DNA from: Morchella semilibera
Lineage: Eukaryota; Ascomycota; Pezizomycetes; Pezizales; Morchellaceae
DNA length: 64,000 nt
Assembly (NCBI GenBank): GCA_009192285.1
Contig: WBVU01000003.1
Coordinates: forward strand, 4,123,973-4,187,972
Direction: 5' to 3'
Made by a program: the position numbers and the translations under genes. Shown here one piece after another: positions 20,827 through 31,200 of this stretch (position 1 is the stretch's first letter; each line of letters starts with the position of its first letter). The notes beneath the pieces are model-generated. The model had not been told where the DNA came from. It made no database searches and saw only the letters and a list, made by a program, of their open reading frames with translations.

Positions 20827-23265
20827 TTAACTGATCTGTGCGTGCCTCCGGAAGTCGTCCGTCCTACCTGGGTTTTGGACCCCCAACTCGTTCCGCACCG
20901 TCGTCGGTCCGGCCTCAGAGATCAGCCGCTGAACAAGGTGCTTCTCGTGGATAATCTCCTCGTCCGGCTGCCTCCAGTCTGACTGCCTGTCACGCTGGAG
21001 GGCGATGTCGACCGTACGCTGTAATGCGTCCCTCGAGACGATATACACATGCTGGTCCGGCAGTCCCCCTCTTGCTAGTCCTTCGCTCACCGTCTGCTGG
21101 GTTTCAGCAATAAATCTTTCGCGGCATTCCAAATGTAGCTTTGGGTCGTTGACCCCGCTGTACTCTTTCACCAAGTTGAGGATGTGCATGTCCGCCTTCG
21201 ACCGGATAATGAACACCGGCACTTTGAACCTTGCGCAGTCCTCGATGATGCGCACATCGATCGCCTCGAAGCGGTCCCCGATCGAGAGGACAATGAGGTC
21301 AAACATATACAGCCCTTGCTTGACAAAGTAGTCTCGGTGGGGAATGCGCTGCGTGCCAGCACCAGGAACATCATACCACACCATCCACTGGCGCGGGGGC
21401 TTCACCCCAGGATCCGGATAGCGTGCAGTCTCGAGCGTCGTCTCCATCGTGCCTGTTTTCGCGGCGCCAGGATCTTTGTTTCTCAGGTTCCGGAATGCGT
21501 TGATGAGCGAAGACTTTCCGCTCCCAGCCCTGCCAACGATGGCAAAGTGGAAGTTTCGTGGGTCGTATTGGGTCCTCTCCTCTGCCTCGCGGAGCTCCTC
21601 TCGAGTGGGCCACCGGACAGGGCCAAACTCGGCCTCCTTGGCCGCTGCTTCCTCCTCCCTAGCCCGCCTCTCCGCCTGCTCTTTCTTCTCTTCCTCAAGC
21701 TGCTGCAATCTCCTCTTCAGCTCTCTCTCCTCCTCTTTCTGTTTCTGTCGCCTCTCCTCCTCCCTGACCCTTATCTCCTCCTCCCTCTGTAACCTATCTT
21801 GCTCCTCTTTCTCTCGCCTCTTTTGCTCCTCTTTCTGTCGCCTCACTTGCTCCTCTTTCTCTCGCCTCTCTTGCTCCTCTTTCTCTTGCCTCTCTTGCTC
21901 CTCTTTCTCTTGCCTCTCTTGCTCCTCTTTCTCTTGCCTCTCTTGCTCCTCTTTCTCTTGCCTCTCTTGCTCCACTTTCTGTCCCCTCTCTTGCTCCTCT
22001 TTCTGCCGCCTCTCTTGCTCTTCTTTTTGTAGCCTCTCTCGATCCTCTCCTACGTTCTCCATAAGCTGTAATCTCCCCACTAGCTCTTCCACCCCTTCCT
22101 GTTTCTGTCGCCTCTCCTCCTTCCTGACCCTTATCTCCTCCTCCCTCTGTAGCCTATCTTGCTCCTCTTTCTCTCGCCTCTTTTGCTCCTCTTTCTGTCG
22201 CCTCACTTGCTCCTCTTTCTCTCGCCTCACTTGCTCCTCTTTCTCTTGCCTCTCTTGCTCCTCTTTCTCTTGCCTCTCTTGCTCCTCTTTCTCTTGCCTC
22301 TCTTGCTCCTCTTTCTCTTGCCTCTCTTGCTCCACTTTCTGTCGCCTCACTTGCTCCTCTTTCTCTCGCCTCACTTGCTCCTCTTTCTCTTGCCTCTCTT
22401 GCTCCTCTTTCTCTCGCCTCTCTTGCTCCTCTTTCTCTTGCCTCTCTTGCTCCGCTTTCTGTCCCCTCTCTTGCTCCTCTTTCTGCCGCCTCTCTTGCTC
22501 TTCTTTTTGTAGCCTCTCTCGATACTCTCCTACGTTCTCCATAAGCAGTAATCTTGCCACTAGCTCTTCCACCCCTTCCTGTTTCTGTCGCCTCTCCTCC
22601 TCCCTGACCCTTATCTCCTCCTCTCTCTGTAGCCCATCTTGCTTCTCTTTGTCTCGCCTCTCTCGCTCCTCTTTCTCTCGCCCCTCTCGCTCCACTTTCT
22701 GTCGCCTCTCTCGCTCCACTTTCTGTCGCCTCTCTCGTTCCACTTTCTGTCGCCTCTCTCGCTCCACTTTCTGTCGCCTCTCTTCCTCCTCTTTCTGTAG
22801 CTTCTCTTCCTTCTCCCTGGCCGTTGTGTCTCCCCGGGCCCTTTTCCGCCCTCCTTCTACTCCAGCAGACTCCGTATCCTCTGGTCTCCTCTTCTTCATA
22901 GCCTGTAATCGTTCTCGCCCCTCTTGCTCCTCTTTCTGTGGCGTCTCTTCCTTCTCCCTGGCCGTTGTGTCTCCCCGGGCCCTTTTCCGCCCTCCTCCTA
23001 CTCCAGCAGACTCCAGGCCCGTCTCCTCTCGTCTCCTCTTCATAGCTTGTAATCGTTTTCGCACCTCTTCTAATTCCCTATCTCGCCGCTTGCTCTCTTG
23101 GTCCTCGGCCGCCCATCGCTCATTGCGCTCGATCTCAAGCCTCGCCCCGTTGACCGTATCATTCTCCCTAGTGGGGCCCCTAAAAATGGCATCGACAGCG
23201 GCTAGGGATAGGGCGACAACAGCCGCAAGGGGGGCAAGAATTTGAGCTGTGAGAAACATATCCAT
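20827..23265 (-). CDS. IRG-like (p47/IIGP-type) GTPase with long coiled coil
   Basis: From ATG at 23265 the frame gives 812 aa; the open frame extends further upstream, but only from a GTG. Residues 1-28 contain a hydrophobic segment (LTAQILAPLAAVVALSLAAV), a possible membrane anchor or signal. Residues ~50-550 are an extreme Glu/Lys/Arg/Gln coiled coil of QEKEEQER-type units, with a block (VREEERRQKQEGVEELV...LMENVGE) duplicated, and an N-terminal ~45-aa duplication (RKRARGDTTAREKEE). Residues ~572-812 are a GTPase: G1 GRAGSGKSS, TGTMETT switch region, G3 DVPGAGTQRIPHRDYF, G4 RSKAD. The order and spacing, DVPGxGT followed by a Tyr/Phe-rich helix, match interferon-inducible IRG GTPases rather than Ras or dynamin. 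Known: IRGs act at membranes, many in cell-autonomous immunity. The fungal role is unknown. The 598-codon plus-strand frame is its shadow. A 3' exon may follow (20107-20764). Confidence 0.8.
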   Translation of the reverse strand: MDMFLTAQILAPLAAVVALSLAAVDAIFRGPTRENDTVNGARLEIERNERWAAEDQESKRRDRELEEVRKRLQAMKRRREETGLESAGVGGGRKRARGDTTAREKEETPQKEEQEGRERLQAMKKRRPEDTESAGVEGGRKRARGDTTAREKEEKLQKEEEERRQKVERERRQKVERERRQKVERERRQKVEREGREKEERERRDKEKQDGLQREEEIRVREEERRQKQEGVEELVARLLLMENVGEYRERLQKEEQERRQKEEQERGQKAEQERQEKEEQERREKEEQERQEKEEQVRREKEEQVRRQKVEQERQEKEEQERQEKEEQERQEKEEQERQEKEEQVRREKEEQVRRQKEEQKRREKEEQDRLQREEEIRVRKEERRQKQEGVEELVGRLQLMENVGEDRERLQKEEQERRQKEEQERGQKVEQERQEKEEQERQEKEEQERQEKEEQERQEKEEQERREKEEQVRRQKEEQKRREKEEQDRLQREEEIRVREEERRQKQKEEERELKRRLQQLEEEKKEQAERRAREEEAAAKEAEFGPVRWPTREELREAEERTQYDPRNFHFAIVGRAGSGKSSLINAFRNLRNKDPGAAKTGTMETTLETARYPDPGVKPPRQWMVWYDVPGAGTQRIPHRDYFVKQGLYMFDLIVLSIGDRFEAIDVRIIEDCARFKVPVFIIRSKADMHILNLVKEYSGVNDPKLHLECRERFIAETQQTVSEGLARGGLPDQHVYIVSRDALQRTVDIALQRDRQSDWRQPDEEIIHEKHLVQRLISEAGPTTVRNELGVQNPGRTDDFRRHAQIS
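21720..23040 (-). repeat. Coiled-coil coding repeat array (24-bp units in ~400-bp duplicated blocks)
   Basis: On the plus strand it reads as CTTGCTCCTCTTTCTCTTGC repeated many times. Two long blocks (about 21745-22080 and 22105-22580) are near-duplicates, and a third partial one begins at 22580. The repeats expand by whole codons, so the frame stays open. Confidence 0.85.
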
Positions 23266-23299
23266 CTTTTTGCTAGGATAGCTGCCCAGTGTTAGCACA

Positions 23300-25210
23300 T
23301 TTTCATTCGCCGTTGCCAGGAATGCTTATAATACCCCAAGATTTATATCGCTGTTGCCCCGATGGCGGTGTTTGAGCGGAGAATATTCAAGAGGGGGGAT
23401 GGGGACTGTCTCTCTAGTCTGCCTGAAAGCCGTGTGAGAGATAGTTGTGGGGAAGGGAGCGGGGGTCTTCAGGCAAACCGCTTGTTGAGTAATCCTCAGC
23501 TCGGGCTGTGGCGCTGGGGCGTTGGGACCAATCTGTCACGCAGCGCTGCAGCACCGGACCATTTGTAAATTTTATTACCCAGAACTCAATGAACAAGGGA
23601 GGTCACTTGTCTGAAGCCACTCAATGAACTGCGGCGAGTGATCTGGCAGCCAATAAGGGCTCATGTTTTTTTGCAGTATTCGGATCAATTACCTTTTTTG
23701 TCTGAGCGGCTTCAAACCGGCTTCAAGCCGGCAGCGCGAGTAGGTACTCTGGTATTGGGATTAGTACCAGATGCTGCGCATGTAATCAGTTGAAGGCATT
23801 GGTTCAGTATCGGGAGAGAGAACAGATCTTATTGCTGACTGACAAATTGAATTGTAGCGGAATCCAAAGCGGTAACGAATACGTAAAGAATAGAGCGCCG
23901 CTCGTCAGGTTTTGATTGCATGTCGCATCCCAACTAATCGCCCAAGCAGCATTGTTGGTGTATAGCTTAGTATAGATTTCCCTATTCCTTTGCTGATTCG
24001 TTTCCTAACCTTTATACGCGGAGTCATGATTTTAACCTCAACCAGGAATCAGTAAGAGGCATGGTAAATGTGTCAAGAAACACGTCCCACCAGACTAAGA
24101 ATTCATTACCAGATGAAGTCCCCGCATGAATCCGGCCCACCGTTACAGAGCTTAGCCGTATATCACAGGCATTGGAAGCATAAAGCCCCCACCAAAAAGC
24201 ATAATTATGGAAAGCGATCCGTTTCCTGTTTCGTTTCCTAGTGCCATTGGGGTGTCCCCTTAGCTTTTGCGAAGGACGTTGTAGGCTAGTGTATGCAAAA
24301 GGGTGTTTTGTACTTTAGATAGATAGACGATTGGGTTCACGATGCATAAAACGGCCCTGTGAACGTGAGCCACTTTATGCTATGAACGGTGATATGATGA
24401 TGATAGGGAAAGAAAGAAAGAGAAGATACAGAGCCCGCCTATGCTATCCATTAAGGGCGCCGCGTGATTACCATGCTGCCAAGGCGCGCTAACCTATAAC
24501 CGCGCCGCTTACAAATGTTGGTTACCTGACTAGCGCTCCACAACGTTCTAGTCCACAGCCACAGACACTATTATCTATTTCCTCTCACTTCTACTATTGC
24601 TTGGCTTTCTGCTATATACCGGGGCCCGCCTGGCCCTAGGTAACAGAATGAGTAACACGTCGCAACTGGATAGATCTATAGAGTCAAACTTGTCATGTGA
24701 GGAACGTTCTTATACTTCTGGCAAAGCGGTAGTACCAGTCGTTGATCGTAGATATTAGCATGGGGACTAATTATCTGCGCATCTAAACTAGTGATAATAA
24801 GAGATTGTTAGCTGGGAAATTAGATTGCAAGCTTATATATATACTTCGAGAGTGAATTAGGGCCATATATAGGGGGTTGACTTGGGAAGATGAGAAGGGA
24901 ATCAGAACCTTAGGAAAATATATCGCATAGTTTAAAGTCGACTGGGAAAATAAACAGCAAAGTCGGTTGCTTCTATACTATTGGGAAATCAATCGCCAAG
25001 CTACCAAGTCAAATTCGGAAAGACAGTAAAGTCCTGACCGGAGACGACTTGTACACTTATATATTAATCGAGCTGGGAAATCGTTAACATATCGGAAAAG
25101 GTTTTGGAAACTCCTTTTCCGAAGGTCACCACAAGTATAAAGTAATTAAATAAGTAATAAATTATATAGCCAACTACACTCCTAACCACAGGTCCTCCTG
25201 TACTGAAACC
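23300..25210. other. Intergenic, 5' side of the IRG gene and 3' side of the TRANK1-like gene
   Basis: Contains GGCTTCAAACCGGCTTCAAGCCGG direct repeats at 23710-23735, several scattered GCTGGGAAAT phrases between 24810 and 25085, and a hairpin CGGAAAAGG...CCTTTTCCG at 25093-25124. GACCGGAGACGACTTGT (25035-25053) also occurs at the broken end of the piggyBac relic. No gene is supported. Confidence 0.45.
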
Positions 25211-25217
25211 CCTTTGA

Positions 25218-28200
25218 TCACCTTCTATTTTTATTTCTTTTCTTGTTCTTCCTCTTACTCTTCCTGCTCTCTGCTCCTACGATTTTGCTTTCTTGCTGCG
25301 AGTTCCCAGGTTTTGAGCCTTTACTTTCCCCTACTTCGGCAGGTGGCTTGTCTACCCCCTGTTCTTCTCCGGGACCTGTCCTCACATCCTGCTCCTCTGA
25401 CTCTTTTGGCAACGCCTCTTCCGTTGGTTCTTTACCCTTTCCTTTTTGATCGTCCACAACCGCCTCCCTAGTATTATCACCGTCCCCTAGATTTCTGTCC
25501 CCTTCTATTAACCCACTACCCTGTTGCTCGGGGGCTGGTCCAAGCTCTTGGCCTTCAGTAGGTTGGTCACCCTGTAACGCTCCATCTTCCTCTTTTTTCT
25601 CACCCATCCCGGACGGTAGCTCTTCCTCTTTTTTCTCGCCCATCTCGGACGGAAGCTCTTCCTCTTTTTTCTCGCCCATCTCGGACGGAAGCTCTTCCTC
25701 TTTTTTCTCGCCCATCTCGGACGGAATTTCTTCCTCTTTTTTCTCGCCCACCTCGGACGGTAGCCCCTCCCCCCCTCCCTCGCCCATTTCGGACGGTAGC
25801 TCTTCTTCTTTTCTCCCGCCCATCTCGGACGGTAGCTCGTCCTTTGCTTCTCGCAACTTAGGATCCTGTTTCCACATTAGCTTCTTCTAAAGATCTAGAA
25901 ACAAGGATCACCCTCCCAAGATTCTCTTACCTTTTCCTTGGGTTTTCCTTCCCCTGCGGGCGGTCCGGAATCATCCGCTGCTGCCTTCCGCGACTGATCC
26001 TTTGATATTTCACCCGCCCTGGCCTCCTTTGCTACTTCCGATATGCCCTTCCCTCCTTTTGATAAGTTTTTGGGCGGGTTCATTGGGCCGCCCCCGGTTT
26101 TTGTGTTTGTGTTGGAATTTCCCTTGCCCTTCCGCTTCGATATTTCTGATAACCTCTGAAGCTCTTCCGTATAGGCTGTTACTCTTGCCACTAGCTCCAT
26201 ACAACTTCGTACCTTTCCGCTGAGCGCCGATCGGCAACCAATCGCGTCGGGTCTGAAGGAAATAGGTCTATCCGTCGAGAATATCTGAGCGCGCAGGTCT
26301 AGCTGGGCCTCATAATACTTGATGGACTCCCGCTTCTTCTCTGTAGAAACGCCTGAGAGAGGGATCTTCTTGGCCGCAACTATCTTCGAGGATAACGTAT
26401 TGAGGACTAGGTATAGTTCTAACCCCTCAACCATCATAATGGTGACAAACCCAAGGAATTCCCTACGCGTTAAGGTTCGGGACCCGTGAAATTTGCAAAA
26501 GTTGTAAATAGTTTGTACAGCTTGCCCGGTTGTGCTTTGGAGATGAGCTCTAACCCGTGCAAGCCTTTCTTTGTTTGTTCGGTACCAGGTTTGGATTAAG
26601 TAGGCGCTATTCAACTCACTCCTTGTCGCAGGTTCTGTAAGGGTTGGATATTGTGGGAAAGATTGAAACTTGATACCAGCCTTATGCCACGCATCTACAC
26701 GCCTAGACACTCTTCCTTCTCGGATAAAAACTAACACCAAATCTTTTCCATTGTACAGTTGAAAGGCACGAGTGAGGTGTTCTATAAGATTTTGTGGTTG
26801 TACGCCTATGATACTCCCTGTTCCGAGAGTCTTATGAGCAAAGACCTATAACATGTCAGCCTCAAGGACAAGGGTGGTTGCACTTGCTTAGATATACCTT
26901 CTGTATCTTAGTCCAAACCATCTGATACCCCAGCGGAACAGGCCCGACTGTACCGATATTTATGAGAGAGACGACAAGGAGGTTTACACTTCGGCGGATT
27001 AATGTCTCAGATCCTCCCGGCTTCCCTTGAGGCAGGCTTTCAAGCCTGATGATCCAGTCACAGAAGCTCGAAACCGATCTCAACAGGACTTGCTGGTAGC
27101 AACATTGCTCCATTCGGGTCCAGGCCTTTAAAGACTTTGCCCACCGTGGTAAGTGGAGTTTGACCCATGATTCCGGGATAACAATGTCTGTCCTTTTAAT
27201 CGAGAAGAGCTATAAAAGGAGTGGTTAGCCGACTGAACCAGTGATAATTACACTCAAAACAACCAAAGTCGCTTTTTTCCTACCAGTAATGTTAATATTT
27301 CTTCGTATATGGTGATTACTGATTCCTGATAAAACGACATGCATTGCGTGGATATCCTCATGTCTGACATCGATTCGAGTAGTCTGTTGAGCCTCTGGGA
27401 CTAGAAAGAATATCAGGTTTTAGTATCTATGGCTATCATGTAGCGGTGAGAGAAAAACTTACAAGTATTGCCATATAGCCAAATTTGGAGGGATCTATTG
27501 ATTGGTGAAGAGTGTAATAGCTCTTGAATGCCTCGTATACAAGGTCCTGGGCTCGACCCACTTTCTGAGAGTCTTGGGCTTGCTTTACTTTCTGAGGTTT
27601 CTTGTTGCTTTTTCCACTAATCAAAGCACCCCAAACACCCCCCCAGCCCCGCTGAACCTCCGGTTTTTCCGCGGTCACAGGTAGCGGTTTATGCGCTTGC
27701 GCGAAAGGCCGACTTGTTAAAGCTTCAGTAATGATACCTTGCTCAATGCCTGACATTGTGTGGACAGTTAGAAAACATCCTAGAATAGACCTACAGAGAT
27801 CTACTCGTTCACGCCGTGGCTTACCTAGATGACGAGCGAGCTGAAAGTTTCCCCACAATGACAAAAAATCATGTTTGCCGCCCATCTGTGTATGCATTGC
27901 AGGTTGCCAGTGCTGCAAAAAGCGATCTCGCAGTCTCAAAAGTACACCTGAGCCATCGGGTGTATGAATGAACTCTTGGGCAGCGACAACTTCCTCAGCA
28001 GTTTCGAGGAAGGAAGATCGGTGTGTTAGTTTTGTGAGTAGGGTATCCAGTAAATGTTCTTAATAGTTAATTAGTAAGAACTGACAACAATGAAGCTGAT
28101 TGTGGATCGAGGTAATACCGTTCAATATAACGTACTTGTCCCCTAGTATAATAAAAGAGGAGATTATGCTCATAAGGCCCTAAGACATTTGTCAGAATCA

Positions 28201-31200
28201 CCAATCGATCATCAGCTGATGAGCTGATGGCCTGCAGTGGCCTCCGGTTTTTATTATGTAAAGGCGTAGAAGGTTTGCTCACCTGGATGAACTTCTTAAA
28301 TTGAATTCTCGAGATGGGCTCGTGGGAGCATCTTAAGGCACGAACTCCTACTTTCTCTGGTCGATCCCATGCGGCTGAGAAGGTTAGTAAGAAGCCTTGC
28401 AAGATCGAAGGAATTAGGCGCAAACCTCGAGTTGCACACGAATGGCAGCCTTCCAACTTCAAGAAGCTTCTGGATATCACTAGCGCTCTCTCTTCAATCG
28501 CAGAACAGGCTGATTTTACTTGTTTTGTGAGATAGTTTACCACCTTTTCGATCAAATTATCTAGCTCAAGCTCCCTGACCCCACCAGTGTCTGGTGCTAG
28601 GAGGGACCACTTCAGCAGTATAAACGGCTTTTCTTTACCCGGAATATGAAGCACACCGAGGGCCCAAAGTGCTTCTTTCGAGAGGCACTTGCTTTCCGAA
28701 AGCTCCTTGATCATTTCGGCCAACCCGCAGAGATATTCGAGTGGTAGATCGCTCATATCTACCGAAAATCTCTTGAAATATGAAATATTCACTGAAATCT
28801 TTTTGTAGGGTCAATTAGCCTTAATCCAAGCATAGAGTTTGTCCTTAAGACAACTTACAGTTATGTCTAGATAGCCCCTTATCCAGTCCTTTTCGATGTA
28901 GCCACGCTCTAATTTTACCCCGCTCTTAAAGTACTGCCCCGCGATGGTAACAAGTTTCCCCCACGGGCTACTGCAACTCTTGCCCAAGTATCGCTTGTCA
29001 CATGTAAGATCTACGCCAGCAGGCGAAGTCCTAGACATCCTGGCCAAGATCCTAGCTGTTTGAGAATGGATGAAGACATCTCCCAGATCTTCCAGCTCTA
29101 GGTGAGCATCGTACCTTTCCATCCGGCCGATAATTTTTTCAAGCGCAATTTCAACCTCTCCGCTATTACTGAAGTGCAGGAAGGCATCTTTGATCCTGTG
29201 ATCCTTGAGGTAGAACTCTAATAGCTCCTCCCCGTGCTTGAACGCAACCAGAAATTCTTCTTTTTCCAGGTCAGAAGTAAACATATCAAATGTGAGCGTC
29301 CACAGATGTGACGGGATTCTTGGTGGTGTTTCCTTTTGTCGTAAAATGATGTTGCATTCCCGAGCGTAGGATTTCCTATCTCCATCCGCTATTCTTTTCA
29401 GGTACCTGCTCGCTGTTAGCTTTACAATCAAGTAGAGCTAGGGGGTAACACTGTAACATACATATGTACATCTTTGACCAGGGTTTCATAGTGTTTCCCC
29501 TTACGCAGCGCCTGGAGTGCTGTTAATGTTTTTCCGGCCCTATGGTAATGCTGTGCTGCTTGTTCGTAGAGTTTTGCCGTCTCAAACAGATTGGCAGCCT
29601 TCTCATTTTTCCCTCGTTGGCTGTATAGCTCTACAGCAGTCAATCAGTACTAATCCAGACGTTTGTGTGTAGAAAAGATCATCTCACCTGCTGCACCTGC
29701 AAAATCCCCTCTAGATTCCAGGCAACTAGCTGCTCTTTCTTTCATATTTAACATTAGAAAACGGTCACTAGCAGCCTTAAAGTGCGAACTAAGACCCTCT
29801 AAATCATTCCTTGCCCGGCATTCCCTTCCTGCCTGCTCTTCAATACATGCCTCTGCAAACGTAACCTTCTGCTGATCGCCTGCATTATTGAAACAGCGAA
29901 GCGCCTAGAACCAAACGTCAACATCTACAAAACTAAAACTAGCAGTCCCAAAAGAACAAAATGTTGACTTGCCTGATCAAACAGTCCCCGTTCCATGCAT
30001 TGGTCACCAGTCTCAATCCATTCCCTCGCCGTTGTTGCGTTAGTGGGGCGGACCTCTTGCATCATGAATAGCAACTAGAAGGGAATTTCATTAGATGGCG
30101 TCGAGCGCTAACAACGTTGAAAACATACCTCTTCTGTTCTAAAATGCCTTATGTCCACGAGGGGGCTAGGCACTCTTTGCGTCAAGAGCTCCGGAATGAA
30201 TCCTGGGTCATTTTCCAATATCCAGAGCCGGCTGCGGGGACGAGTAATCGCAACATATAGGTTCTGGTTAAGCTATTGTTAGCATACGGACATTCATAAT
30301 ATTCATGGGCCCTTCAGGCTTCTTGGTGATATTTACCTTCAGTTCAGAGCACATGGTCTTTTGAGATTATTAGCACATCACCACATAGAATCTTCCATTT
30401 GTGACTTCAATACGTACCATGTGACTTGCTCCATATGATGGATTGGGCCCAGGAGCTAACAACTCCTGCAAGGACTTAAATGCTCTCAAGCATGGGCTAG
30501 AGGAAAAGAAGTTATAAAGAAACACATCGTCATATTCCATCCCTTTACTTTGTAGTATGGTGAACACAAGACTCCCGTCTCCAAGCTGGCTCTGAAGTTC
30601 TTGCTGATTATTATGATCTCTTATGATAATGATCTGCTGAGTTTTGATCTGTTTCCCCCGGATCTCTTTTGCTCTGTTCTGTTTCTACTGCTGCTTCCTC
30701 AGTATCAGGTCCTGATTTCCCGGCCATCTGGAGAAATTGGATGAGATCCGAGCCAACTATCCCAAATTAGTTAAGGTGATGTAGTGACACAAAATGGATG
30801 CCTGAGGGTTCTACCAAAGATAATCGGCTTCGGCCCCACATACTGGCCTATCTCCGGGGGTAACTTGTCGACCAAGTCCGGGAAGCCTTTATACATAGCA
30901 TATTAGCACTATATCCAATAGAGAGGTCAACGCTATCTCTCACCTTTCCATAGTAGCTCCATTACGAATGAGGCAAAGGAGAGGATCCCCTGATGTGAAC
31001 GGAAGTTGTGGGCCAAGGAAAAAAGTTCCGGTTTTGCCATAGAAGGATCTATCCTTGTGAAGCGGCTCCCCGAGAAATGGTTAAAAAACAATGCCTTCAA
31101 GTTTGCGAACCTAAAGGTTGAGTCCTTGGATATGCATTGCGCACTGTCTCCGGCTTTTTCTCGGCTCGCATCAGTAAGCTCAGGCAGAGGGAAAGAGGTA

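Noticed and set aside
21449-23245. 598-codon Ser/Cys/Leu-rich frame on the plus strand
   Set aside because: Exact antisense of the coiled-coil repeat of the IRG-like gene; open only because the 24-bp repeat lacks stops on both strands.
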